NCBI GenBank assembly: GCA_003971905.1
Contig: RSEE01000094.1
Location: 124,001-188,000 of the forward strand
Length of the DNA stretch: 64,000 bases
DNA from: Moniliella sp. 'wahieum'
Lineage: Eukaryota; Basidiomycota; Moniliellomycetes; Moniliellales; Moniliellaceae
Direction: 5' to 3'
Made by a program: the position numbers and the translations under genes. Below the pieces are notes generated by a model that was not told the DNA's origin, did no database searches, and was given only the letters and a program-made list of their open reading frames with translations. This document shows positions 10,887-22,267 of this stretch, piece by piece. How positions within the stretch are numbered: position 1 is the first letter of the stretch; every line of letters begins with the position of its first letter.

Positions 10887-12698
10887 ATGGATCCAGCGGT
10901 GGTGCGTCCCTGGCTGCGCTCGGTCGTCGTCCCTTATGCGCTTGGGACCGTGTCTTTGCCCAGGTCGATGCCGTTCTGCAGCAGCAGCGCGGCCTGCGTG
11001 TCGCGACCGATGTCTACACCTCCGACGATGGCCGCTCCGCCCTCCTCATCCGCCTCGCAGGCACGCTGCCCGTCACCTTCCGTGGCTCGCAGTACAACAT
11101 CCCCATCGTCATCTGGGTTCCCCATGCGTACCCGCGCGAGCCGCCCCTGATCTATGTCGAACCTACGCGCGGCATGGCCGTGCGCCCAGGACACCCCTTT
11201 GTCCAGCTCGACGGCCGCGTTGGGTCCGGCACGGCATGGAAGGCCCAGGCTCCTACTTGCCCGGTGGGAACGCAAGTGGGAAGCATCCAATTTGGTTGAC
11301 TTGCTGGCCGACTTGCAAGAATGTTTTGGTGCTGACCCTCCGGTGTATGCCGAGCCGGCTGCCGCGCCAGTTGCTGCGTCCGCTACAACGTCCCTTCCCC
11401 TGCACCTACGCCCACACTCGCCCACACACAGCCCCGCCGATCCTTCCGGCTCAGTCGCAGATCCAAGCTCCGGCTCCGCCTTTGGCCCCGACTCCAGCTC
11501 CGGCTCCGACTCCGGCCCCGACACAGGGCCCGCCTCGTCCACCCCCAATCCCCGGGCAGCAGCCTTTGCATGCCCCGATCGTTTCAGCCTCCTCCGCCAA
11601 TCTGGCTGGCAGCGGGAGCGCTCCCGTCCCGCCTCCCAAACCCCCCGGCGCTGCACCCATTGCTGTTGATATGACGGGGGGCAGCAATGGAAACGGGTAT
11701 AGATCAAGTCCCTTGCCCGCCACACCCTCCCCTCTCCGCCCTCCCTCACGACAAGCGACGACATATGCCGGCTACGTCCCCCCTGGCTACCCGCTGCCCC
11801 AACCTTATCCTGGGCAGGCCCTTCTGCTGGATGGACACCGCCGCCGCTCCAGTCCAACAACATTTCTGAATCGATGCGGCCTCAGGATCGTCCTGGATTA
11901 CCGCATGGTGCCTCGCTAGCTCATGCTAGACCTACGTCGCTACCTCCACCCGCGCTCCCGCCCCCGCCTCCGTCCGAGGGCCCAGCCCCAGCTGCACCAT
12001 TTCTCTTCCCCTCCCCTCCCTCCCCTTCCCGCTGGTGTGGTCCTCCCCCCGCGCCATTGGCCCCACGTGATCTGATGGACGAGGAGGACCAGCCTGAGGT
12101 GCCCAAACCAGCGCCTGTGCGGCCACCTAACCCCGAGCTGCTGAGGTTGCATGAACAGCTGCATGCCCGGGTGGCCGATCGGGTGAACACCATTTTGGCT
12201 CGTTGGACGAGGAAGCGCGAGGCCTGATGGCCTTGAGCGACGATCTAGATCGCGGCCAGCTGGCCATCGCGGACGAATCTCGTCGGCTGGAGGCGGTGCG
12301 AGACGTGTGTCGTGCGCATGCGGAGCGCATGACCGCTCACAACGAGTTTGCCGCTCGCACCTTGGAGACAGTGCAAACCAAGATTGTGGAACGGCTGGAA
12401 GGCCCCGATGCGGGTGACGACTGGATCATGGCAACCAGCATTCCGGATCAGCAGTACGTTTTTTTCCTTGCTGATGCCGTTCATGTTGGATACTAACGCT
12501 TTGTAACCCTGGAGGTTGATTGACTTGGTCGCCGAGAGCAACGCGATTGAGGACACGATGTACCAGCTTTCACGTGCGTTCAATGCGGAGACAATCACAT
12601 TGGATCACTTCCTCAAGAACGTCCGCATGCTCGCTCGAGATCAGTTCCTCAAACGCGCGTTGGCAATGCGGATTGCAAAGGAAGTGCGAAGTTCGTGA
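10887..12698 (+). CDS. VPS23: ESCRT-I subunit VPS23/TSG101
   Basis: Endosomal sorting subunit that binds ubiquitinated cargo through an N-terminal UEV domain and assembles ESCRT-I through its C-terminal steadiness box. The UEV begins with MDPAVVRPWLRSVVVPYA and continues LRVATDVYTSDDGRSALLI, AGTLPVTFRGSQYNIPIVIW, PHAYPREPPLIYVEPT and FVQLDGRV. A Pro/Ala-rich middle follows, including a short repeat of Ala-Pro-Thr units near 11470-11520. A coiled-coil segment comes next (LLRLHEQLHARVADRVNTIL to about 12400). The steadiness box (LIDLVAESNAIEDTMYQLSR, FLKNVRMLARDQFLKRALAM) ends at the stop at 12698. An intron at 12454-12514 with a perfect TACTAAC branch site lies just before the steadiness box. 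The chosen ATG is the first that starts the UEV. Frameshifts occur inside the UEV (about 10940) and in the middle. Confidence 0.93.
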
Positions 12699-14195
12699 GA
12701 GTACAAGCCCAGAGTAGGTGAGCCTCAAGCAACCATCTCAGGGCTCAGGAGCCGGCGGGGCGGGGGGTCTTTCCCTTCCACTCCCTCGTTCCGACCTACT
12801 ACTTCACGGATCCAAGGCGAAATATGAAGGATACACTTTGTTCACCGGGTATCGTATAGATGGCCCCATAGCGAAGGAACGGGTGCGATTGAGGCAACAA
12901 ATTCGATTGGGCGATGCCTCCACCATGTCACTGGGTTCGGCAAACAGGGCCCCGGAGGGTTTGAGGGCGGCACCCACTTATCCTCTTGGGGATAGAATGC
13001 AGTGACCCCGGTCTCGTACAATGTTTATTGGCTACAGTGGGGGTTGGTACCGTTGATCCCAAGCCCGACGAGGGACCAAGGAAGTTGAGGGTACTATAGG
13101 ACGAATGGAATGCACGTCGATGTTCCGAAGGGCATCACCATCAGGATGGTTCTCTGATTACTTTTCTGGAATTGGGGTAGGTACTAGGCTAGTAGGAAAT
13201 ACAAAGCTGATAAAACAAGGGAGTGGGAGGTGGCATGCACCACCCTGGCTCAAGCTCTTTGTCAAATGCAAGTACGTCCAAACGATTTCATCCGCCTCAT
13301 CAAGTTGGCGGGCCGTCTCTAAGAGAGTCAGCCCTACCTGGTACAAGAGCAAGAGTCTCGCATAGATGGGCCAATGCGATGACAGAGAGCCAATAGACCC
13401 AATTCAGATCTATATAGATGTTGTGCCCGCTCTCTCTCTGTTGCACTTGAGACCCACGGCTTGTGCGTCACTCGTCAGTAAGTAGCCTTCCGAAGCACAT
13501 AACCGCCGGTGTCTTGCGTCCGGTGTGCAATGCCACATTCGCATCCACATCTGCATCCATCCTCCCCTCACCGCCATCGAGAAAGATCTGGTGGTATCGT
13601 GGAACTCTTCATCATTGAGGCAGTCCTATAGGGAACCATCCGATGAAAATGTGACTTTGACGGTGACGGTATATATTGTACCTCTTTGCCACAGCCCCCA
13701 CTCGACTCTTCTTGGAGGTAAACGAACGAGGGAGGCACATCAAGAAGCTACGTCCATCGTATAGTCATTGTCGGAAGCGAGACAACAAACGTTCCACAAT
13801 TACCCGGAGGCGGTGTGGAAACGGGCAAACGAGAAGCAGACGTAAACACATTAACATAGGTGTCAGGGGCCCATATATACACTCTCCCAGCGACACACCA
13901 ACCACAGGGGCTGCACACGATAGAGAAGAGGGACCGCAAGAGGCCATAACACACCCGCTCATTTTCATGGCCCTGATAGATAACGAATGTCACAGGCACA
14001 ATGGACCGCCGACAGGAAGGTACAGATGATGGGGAAGCCAAGGCCAGGGGGAGGGGGGGGGGGGCAGGATCAGGGGTTCGACAGGATGCGGAGGGTGATA
14101 GATGGTGACAAGTACAAAACGAGAGCGAAAGGGAGGAAACGGAGAAGAGAGGAGGTTGTGCTGTCCGAATAAAGTACATGCTCGACCTGACGCTC
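12699..14195. other. Intergenic between two 3' ends
   Basis: VPS23 ends on the plus strand and the J-domain gene ends on the minus strand, so this holds two trailers. Apart from a 12-G homopolymer near 14053-14064 and several AT-richer stretches, nothing gene-like was found. Confidence 0.45.
14047..14064. repeat. G homopolymer tract
   Basis: Five G, one A, then twelve G. Length is likely unreliable, given the homopolymer errors elsewhere. Confidence 0.8.
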
Positions 14196-15636
14196 CTATT
14201 CGTTTCTCTTCTCGTTCCCCCTGGACCCGGGGACCCAACTCTCAGTCTTCTCAAGCGTCGTCACAAGCACATTCAGAAGCCCTCGGCCGGCGGGACCGAG
14301 CAACCCCCAAGGCTGGTGTTGCGTAGCAGGATCCTCAACGTGGTTGCGGAGGTGGCCATGGGGCGTATTTTGGTTGTGCCGAGCCCGCCGCGTTTCCGAA
14401 GCACGTTGGCGTGCGCGTTGCCGGGCTTTAGCTTGCTTGCTTCGTGCCTTCTCGTCCGGTCCAGAGCAATCCAAATCCATTCTCCATTCCACGCGGGGTT
14501 GGAGGTCCATCCTCGTCCGAAGACGCCTCCTCGTCATCCGCATCTTCCTCGCTTGCCCTTGAGGACCCCGATCGTTGCTCGGTCGACGGCAGGTGAGTAC
14601 CGCCCTCTTGGGCCTCATCAGCCGGGGCTCGTCGCGCATGGCCATCGCCGCATCGATCGCTATGGGAATGCCCAATGTGATCCGGGCCAACTGAAGCGTC
14701 AAGCGCAAGCGGCCGAAAAACGTCAAAGTAGACAGTTGACGGAGGGAACACTGACTTCATACAACCGAATCAGCTCAAAGCGAATGATAGACATGTACTT
14801 TTGGCCCGACAAGACCACCTCACGCAGCCGCTGGCACAAGCCCTCCACTTGGTCCACTGTGTCTTGGCCCAAATCCCAGCCGGGCGTGTCATTAAGCATG
14901 AAGCAGGACCCGGATCATCTCAAAGTCGCCGTCCATGAATTCGTTGAGAATACTGTGCAGCACTCCATTTAGCGTTTCGTCGTGCAACCCATTTGCCTCT
15001 GCCGGGTCCGCCCCATTCATTGACCCGTTGTCCGCAGCTGTGTTGGTTCGGTTGGTCAGGTCGTACAGGTGGCGCGACGAGGGGTTCGACAAGGTTTCAT
15101 ACGCCCACGATATGCGCTGGAAGGCCATCGTGCTCGGCGGGTAGTCAGGAAACTTGCTGAAGAAAGAAATTAGGTCAGTCGCGGAGAGGCTCAAAACGAC
15201 GTCGACTTTCTCGTCTCCGCCTTGTTTTCATCACGACAACACTCACTCGGGATGACAGATGCGGCTGCGTAGGTGAAAGCCTCGGCGGATTTCCTCCAGA
15301 GTGGCAGTCCGTTCAACATTGAGGAGCTTGTACAAGTCTTCCTCGGTCAGTAGAGCGTCAATGATGGCCGCCTTGGCCGCACGGTCGTCCGAGGCTAGGG
15401 ATGGTGGGCTGGTTGGGATCCCATTGGCACCAAAGAGATTCCCTGTCCCTCGTCCGAGGAGAGCACGGCGGAAGGAGGCGTGGGTGGGATGTGATTGTTG
15501 GGTGACGAGGATGGTGAGGGCAGTTCAACCTGCTCGCGCAATTGGGTGGGCCCGCGCGATACAGAAGGGAGATCGGAAGGGCGAGGGCCGTGTTCGCCAT
15601 GACCGCAGGCCCATCTTCGGACTTGGACTCGGACAT
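14196..15636 (-). CDS. J-domain (DnaJ/Hsp40-like) protein
   Basis: J-domain proteins stimulate Hsp70 ATPase activity. The J domain reads TEEDLYKLLNVERTATLEEI, RRGFHLRSRICHP|D, then KFPDYPPSTMAFQRISWAYE and TLSNPSSRHLYD. The HPD motif is split by a 90-nt intron (15157-15246): His-Pro and two bases of the Asp codon lie upstream, and splicing restores HPDK. After an acidic/Asn-rich linker comes a conserved-looking helical segment (ILNEFMDGDFEMIRVLLHA, LCQRLREVVLSGQKYMSIIR, LRLTLQLARITLGIPIAID). The tail is acidic (EEDADDEEASSDEDG) and then strongly basic (KARSKQAKARQRARQRASE). A cytosolic co-chaperone is likely, but partner and exact orthologue are unknown. Start at 15636 (MSESKSED) and stop at 14196 are uncertain because frames change near 15400, 14930 and 14740. 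Confidence 0.85.
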
Positions 15637-17469
15637 GAGAACAGATGCAGGCCCCACCTCGGTTCAGACTCTGGGGGACGGTACCGGTCTTGGGGCCCGT
15701 TCGAAACGCTAGAAAGCTAGGTGTGAGTAGAAAGCCGCCGTGGAGCCACGGAAACGAATGTGGTACGAACCAAGATCATACAGCGAAGACGACGCTAGCG
15801 GCATGCCGCCGAGGGGGACGGCCGGACGAGCGGGCGGGGTCGGGCGCGGGGACTGAGACGGGGAGGAAGCCAAGGGGTGGTGGGGCGGAGCGGAAAGAGA
15901 GCGTGCTGGCGTGCGGCACCTGTGCGGGGAGGGGGTGCGAAGGGCAGACCCTGTGGGCCGTGCACGGTGTTGGTTAGCGCTGGAAGGGAGAAGCGTGAGG
16001 CGAGTAATCTAGTAATCGCTTGGAGGGCAAGCAAGCGGTTTGCTGAGGCTGAGTACTGAGCACGCGTCGTGCTGCGTACTGGTGAGTGTGCGTCCGGAGG
16101 CTGCTATCACATGTCCTGGCCCTTTGCGGTGCCCGTCTAGCAGCCTGTCGACGGGGAGCCCGAGGCCGGAGGGCTCGGTGAGTGCGGGAAGCTTGAAGCG
16201 GGAAGCCTCGCCTGCTGCCAGCCCTATTTTTGGTACCTGCGTCGCCGTTCAGTTGAATACGCTCAACGTGCTCAGATAGTATATGAAACCACCCACGCAC
16301 AGCAGCCCCCTCCCCACCTGCCTGCCCTCTCCTAGAAACGCTAAGCCATCGTCGTAGCACACTGCCCTCGATCTGCCTTCCCCGTCTGAACATCTGACTT
16401 TTGTCAGTACTCCGTTGAGTATCAGCGAGTACTCATAACTCGGAACCTTGTCCTCAGAGAGTTGGCCACCGCATACATATTGCCTCCACGCCTCTCGTTT
16501 GCCACCCGGTGGGGCCATCGTCCTTCTCCCCTCTCCCCACACATCCACCTTGTGCGACGACGATAGCTGCTGCACACTCCGGCATATCCATTGCTCCTGC
16601 CCCGCACAACATGCCCCTTAGGCCTCATGGCCTCATACAATAGACCGCTGCCTCCGGTTTCAGCTCCGTCCGCCTCACGCCCCGCCTCGGTCCCGGACCG
16701 AAGAGCAGGACAACTCGATGACGGCGGGCGGCGGCGGCTTGCCGCCGGCGGGAAGCCCACAGATGCGCGCTTGAGTCGCTGCATACTGCATCTGCCGCAC
16801 TTTGTGTGCCTCGGCCTATGAAGCAGAAACGGACTGGGCGCAGAAGATGACAAAGGGCAAAGTGGATTCACGCGGGGGGTGGGGAGGGGGGGCATCGTCA
16901 GCGCATGGGGTCTTTCAAGAACCAGGACAAGGTTGCTACGTTGTCCCACCTGAGGTTGCCCCATCAAGGCACTGATTGCTCTGTCGAATGATGCACGTGC
17001 CCACGTTTTCTATTGGGGGTTACGTGCATTACATGTTAGCGACGACGTTAGCGTTAGGCGGTGGGGGCGATTCGGTGTGCTTGCCGAGGCAAGATATCAG
17101 CAACGCATCCATGTCATCGTCCGCTTCATCGATGAGATCCTCCATCATCCGATCCTCAAAATACTCTTTAAGTTGTCAACGTGCAGCTCAACTTCGACAT
17201 GAAGATGAGGCGATGATAGTTGCATGAACGATATGGATTCGGACCGTCTATGAGTATGCACACCCAGGTCCACCAGATTGCTTACGGCGTACACACGCCA
17301 ATGGATTGTTCTGTGGCAGATGCGTGAGAGAGGGAGGAATGAGTCTAGGAAAGAAAGACAGGGCGTATCTCTGGTACAGAGAAAGGAAGGGAAGGGAAGG
17401 GATGGGATGGGATGATCGATGAGATGAGATGATCACGAAACCAAACCAAGCATGTCGAATCGGATCAGG
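15637..17469. other. Intergenic, no supported gene
   Basis: Several Arg/Pro-rich minus-strand frames (16.0-17.0 kb) look like GC shadows. A GGGAA/GGGAT simple repeat lies at 17384-17432. This interval may include the leader of the J-domain gene. Confidence 0.4.
17384..17432. repeat. GGGAA/GGGAT then GATGA simple repeat
   Basis: Imperfect pentamer repeat, GGAAGGGAAGGGAAGG then GATGGGATGG, followed by GATGAGATGAG, beyond the 3' end of the HECT_2-like gene. Confidence 0.7.
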
Positions 17470-19213
17470 TCAATCAGGAGAAGGAAGCGCTTGTAAAGGA
17501 GAGGGGGGGTGGGAATCATTAATCATTATCAGCCAGGTGGCCTGCCATCCCATTGTGCCGCCAAGGCAGAGGCAGGCGGCCATGCCGTTGTCGAAACAGG
17601 CTAAGTAGGTCCTCCCGCAACAGGCGCTGGCAGGGCAAGCGGGATGGACGAGGCGGAAGCCAGAGAGTAGCAGCGGTCGCAGACGCAGTCGTAGTCGTAG
17701 TAGGAGACGAGGGTCGGAAGAGAAGCTTGACAGCAGGAGCGACACGCATCACGCGAGCGGAACTGGTGTTGGCCGCCACATAACTCAGTGGTTGGAAGAG
17801 CCAGATCTATTGCCACAGGGGTCAGTTTGGCATTCCAAGCACCGAAGGAGGGCAAGACGTACCTTGGCCTCAGGCCCACTGGTGCCATCTGGGGAAGTAC
17901 CATCGTCAATGAGTTGGACGCGACGCTCGGCGCCTAGGTCGCATGTAGCTGCCAACAGAGCTGCCATGCGGGAGGCAAACGTAGTGGTCACTGCGATACC
18001 TTCACGGGTTCCGGGGACGGAGTAAGAGAAATGTAAGCCCGGCCAAGGTAGCAACGCGCTTCATCGTCCTGTCCTGCGTCTGGTGCGCCTTGTTGTTCAG
18101 CCCGGCCCAGAAAGGCATGACATGCCGCACAGTGTAACAGTGCACCCTGCAGAGAGAGACGAGATCAGCCAATCGTTTCTTCACGACAATGAGAAGGGAA
18201 TGTGTCCAGTGGTAGTGACCCGTGACATGAGACGGGAAGATAAGAGGAAACCCTCCATCTTCGCCCCACGCCCCGCCCACTGACCTAGAGGCGGTAGGTG
18301 TATTCCACTGGCAGAAAGTCTCAACGGCTTGGCGGGCAAAAGCCCCCGGCCATTCAGCCCACTGGATTCTTGGACCACTGTATCGCCCGACCGCGCTGGG
18401 AAGGAGGTGCGGGCAGGCTTCTTATGGGTCCGAGCAGGAGAGGGGGAGAAGAAAAACGTACCTTGGAGCCGGGGAGCCAGCGTACCGAGCCAGGTCGCAA
18501 GTCGGCCACTTTGGGTACCAACCAAAACTCTGACGCAAACACCGTCGTCGAATGGGGCGTGTTCGTCGTAGCATGCACCCCGTCTCGATCGGGATAGAGA
18601 ACTTGCTTGCCTCGCTGGACAGTGCGGTTGATCAATTGATCTTCATGGCACATCCATGCGTCTACCAATTCTTCCCATCCAGCAGGGGAGAGGAAGCAGG
18701 CGCCTGCCTTCCTCGTGCGGCAAGAGTAACGGCGCCTCGCACTTTCCACAGAGGCAATCGGTCAATCGCTTAGGCAGCTCCGCTAGACCCATCATGTCGC
18801 CTTCGTGGGCCTCGGGTGCAGCCCGGCCAGCAGAGGAGTACACGCGATCTTGGCCTGCAAGGGCTCGGCCGCTGTACCTTTGCCACTGAGCGGAATGGAA
18901 AAAGGCTCAGTCTGTCTCACGTGCAGGTCAGTGTGAGCAGGAGGCTGGATAAGGATCGTTTCCTCCTTCTCGGCACCAGCACCAGCACCTGGTGCCAAGA
19001 AAGAAACACAGATCTCAATCGGGCCTTGGGATCCGCCAGCAATACGAGCGGTGGCAGTCAGGGGAGTAGGTCCACCTTCCTGGGCCCAGAGGAGCACAAG
19101 GAGCGTGTGAAGTGGACCTGCCACTCAACGTACACCTCGAACGCAGCAACAGAAGTAAGTGCCGCCTCGGGGATGTGTGGGAGATGTGACGGGAGAAGAA
19201 GAGGAGGCAACAT
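17470..19213 (-). CDS. HECT_2/UBE3D-like E3 ubiquitin ligase
   Basis: This family (HECT-like, E2-binding; human UBE3D/UBE2CBP) acts with E2 enzymes in ubiquitylation. The decisive stretch is a Cys pair CGKCEAPLLLP followed by GWEELVDAWMCHEDQLINRT, close to the family signature of a CxxC, a WxELVDxWxCH block and a following Asp/Gln. After it come ASEFWLVPKVADLRPGS, GDTVVQESSGLNG, a CQWNTPTAS segment, TREGIAVTTTFASRM and, near the end, SARVMRVAPAVKLLFRPSS and LREDLLSLFRQ. At least two introns are likely: one starting GTACGT at 18461 and one near 18283. Start at 19213 is tentative; the gene upstream on the same strand may be its N-terminal part. Many frameshifts. Confidence 0.75.
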
Positions 19214-19219
19214 GCCCAG

Positions 19220-20738
19220 TCAGGGAGGGCGGCTGTTGCGCAGAGCCCAAGGTAGTCGATGGTAAGGCACCTTCCAAGGCGCCAGCTGAGGCCTCAGTGA
19301 CAGACCCAACAGCGGCTGGGCTACACGCTGATGATGCAACCTCCGAGGTATGCATCGAAAGCTGTGAGGCACGAGCCAGAGGCAGTCGCGACGCCGCATT
19401 AACCGGTGGCGGGAGTGGGAATTGAACCGCGAGGCCAGCTTGCTCGCCTTGCGCTTGGACTGGAAATCCATGGTTGATGGGGCCTGGGAGTGGGAAAGGC
19501 TGGCTTGGCGTTTATGCGGGAATGAAAGGGTAATGGCTCGGGCCAAGTGAAGTTTGCCGTGACGCAACCGGTTCCGTGAGCCGGAGGGCTCAGTATTCCA
19601 CGACGCAGGCACAACGCGGGAATCGAGAGGATCCGACCGCTTGCCCGTGCCCCGCAGTCGGTCAACCAAGGTGCTCGCCTCGCGGAGAGCAGGGGGGATC
19701 TCACGGTGGGAGACGCGGGTTGGATTCGGCCGCCTGTTGACGGCGCTGAGTTGGGAGAGGTATGAAATTTAGGCGGAGAAGCACGTTGCTGGTCCAAGTT
19801 GCGGCCGAATCGCTCGAGACAGTCGAAAAGATGGAGGGTATCTTGGTCTTCCGCCAAGGACAGTTGTGGTGGCGCAGTACGTGGGGCACGGGCCGGGCTG
19901 GTAGTCCGCTCTCCTTTGGCAAGCATTGGCTCGGGGTATGATTGGGTGCGAAGATGGCGAGGAGAGGGCAGGTGGGTGAGCACGTTGGCCTTCAAGACGG
20001 TTGGACGAAGCGGCTTGCAGCTGAGTGAGGAGCTGGTCCAGCTGCTGGTCCATCCAAGGCTGGCCGGCTCCAGGGGAGACTGCGGTCGCATGGGCAGACT
20101 TGCTGGAGGAGCGACGAAAGCGGGTGACCATCCCGTTGATCGGTGGACGCAGTCGGATGCGAGTTGGGGGCAGACTCGAATGCCGTCTGGGCATCTCTCC
20201 TGGGGGGGCAAGGCGCGCTGGTTGTCCATGCGTGCGCGCGTGGCGACAATGCGCTCGATTGCTGCGTCGAGCGCGCGGTCATCCCGCTCCTCCAGCGAGG
20301 AGACGCGACAGGCGATCGATGGAAGAGGGTCGGACATGCGATGGATGCAGGCCAAGTAGTAACAGAATGATGGTGATCGTCCTCAAAGCCATCGTCGTCC
20401 AGAGCAGAATCCAGGTCGGACACAGAGGCAAGAGAGGCGGACTTGGTGGGACGACGCCAACGTGGGGTGGAAAGCGGTGTGCTTGAGAGCGGACTGGATG
20501 TCCGCATCGGACGCAGCATCGGCAGCTGTGTCGAGGGGAGGCAGAGGGAGAGGATGGTCGTCTGGGTCGGACAGCGTGTCGCTGGACGGGTGCAGCGCAT
20601 ACTCGATCCAGGCGGTTGTCAGAGGTTGGGGCGGGGGCGGGAGGGAGGAACCTCGAGGTCGGAGCTGGCGAGACGGCGAGCAAGCGCAAGCGCTTCCCCG
20701 CCGCTGCGGGCAGGCGGCTGGACGGTCTGCGTGGCCAT
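19220..20738 (-). CDS. Disordered Ser/Pro-rich protein, or N-terminal extension of the HECT_2-like gene
   Basis: A clear start MATQTVQPPARSGGEALALA at 20738 leads into acidic and Ser/Pro-rich sequence (SSDTLSDPDDHPLPLPPLD, ASVSDLDSALDDDGFEDDHH), a short charged helix (SLEERDDRALDAAIERIVAT), a Gln-rich segment (GQPWMDQQLDQLLTQLQAA) and a basic stretch MDFQSKRKASKLASRFN. No catalytic domain is visible. Coding character continues without a convincing stop into the HECT_2-like region at 19.2 kb, so the two may be one long gene with a disordered N-terminus of about 500 residues. Frameshifts prevent a decision. Confidence 0.5.
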
Positions 20739-21101
20739 GAGCGACCGTGGATGGTCAGCGACTAGGGGCTGCCCGCGGTCGACTGGATGGCGGAGGCGGA
20801 GCGGTGGCAGCCACAGCGGAGCAGCAAGCCAGAAAACCCACAAAAGAAGCGCGCGAGCCAGTTGAAATGCTCTGTATCTCCGTGCTTGGAGCCATGGCAG
20901 GAGGGCAGTGTGGCGTCATGCACCACACATCATGCATCATGGCTGCCACACCCTCCACATTTTAACTTTCAAGTGACGTGTGATCACCCATCATCTATCA
21001 TCTGCATCAGCTGCCTGTTGTGCGCCCAGCCAGACCCAGCCACCAGCCGACGTCACCGATTCTGCTGATCGGCCTCCGCAACCTGCGTGATTGCCGTGCA
21101 A

Positions 21102-21375
21102 ATGGTGGGCACGGACGCGCACCATGCCGGGGGGTCCATATTGCGAAAGTCCCCAGACCGACGCAGAGGAAGTTGTTCCCTCGGACGAGATGCGGCCGAT
21201 GCGGCCCGGATGGAGCTCGACTCGAACCGGGACTCAGACGGAGGATAAGTGAACGGTTGGAGGTGCCTCTCCCCTCTCGGCGCTTACTACGGAAAAGGCC
21301 TCATTAATCATTCCTCCCGAAGGGGGCAACCTCTGGCAGCTGCGCCTTGACCAGCTACAAGATGAGTACGCCTAA
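21102..21375 (+). CDS. Small candidate ORF
   Basis: Starts MVGTDAHHAGGSILRKSP; by frame changes it could continue to a peptide TEKASLIIPPEGGNLWQLRL plus DQLQDEYA before a TAA near 21375. The last segment looks more protein-like than the surroundings. No family is recognised, and the join needs a frameshift or an intron I cannot define. Confidence 0.2.
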
Positions 21376-22267
21376 GTGAACCTGGCGGGGAGATGAACAA
21401 AGTCCAAAAAGTGGACCGTGGATCGCAGGACCAAGAACTAAGAAGAGATACAGGAGTGCGGCACTCTTCTTCCTCTACCCCGATGTCCCACACACACGAT
21501 CTGCCTTCGTGTCGAACCCCCCCCCCCCCCGAGGAACATCCGTCGTAATGGATAATCAGGCCCACTTCTTTGTCCCGAGCGCATTCCTGCAGGAAGTGCG
21601 CAGAAGGCCGACAGCGTACTACTATGGCGTCCCTTTGTAACCCCCTTCCTTCTTTCGTCTCCGAGTCCTTGGTTTACGTTACGGATGCGTTGCCCAGGGC
21701 GCAACTGGTGACCCTTGCGCTCCCTGAGTCTAGTTACGTATCCGCCGTCGGGTCGGGGGTGAGAAAGTAACCGGACAAAGGAGAAATGATTACTGGTTGC
21801 TTTACAGGACGAAGATGAAGTTGCCAAGCGCTCGCAACTCTCAATTCTCAACCGTGACGCATGGCGGGAGATGACTTGACTCTATCAGCGTCACTTAGCA
21901 GGACCACCCTATGATGGGAACCAGTCCAACAACCAACCAAGAGGGGGGGGGACAGCTGTTGGGCCCGTGGGACCGGCATTGGTATAAATTTGTTCTGGAG
22001 CTTGAGGTGATCGAGTGCGGAGGAGGCCAGAGGGCCAACGGTGAAATGCTGAACCGAGAGAAGAATGCGAGGAGGAAACAGGGAAGGGTGTATGCCAGTA
22101 ATAATAAGTAACAGCCTGGATCGAGGCGGAAGAGGAGAGGAAAGGCAAGTCGAAAGCGTAAGTGGAAGTGGAAGTGGAAGCGTAAGCGCACATCACATGG
22201 TATATGGTGCGCCCCTTGAGAGTCGGATCATGGATCATCGACACGGTAAAAAAACACGTTGTCGTGT
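21376..22267. other. Intergenic with homopolymer and GGAAGT repeat
   Basis: Contains a 14-C run (21517-21530) and a short GGAAGT/GTAAGC repeat (22158-22190). No gene recognised on either strand. Confidence 0.4.
21517..21530. repeat. C homopolymer, 14 bases
   Basis: Uninterrupted run of 14 C in an intergenic region; true length uncertain. Confidence 0.85.

Noticed and set aside
21216-21240. GGTTCGAGTC on the minus strand, possible tRNA B box
   Set aside because: No complementary T stem, no acceptor or anticodon arms within 90 bases.
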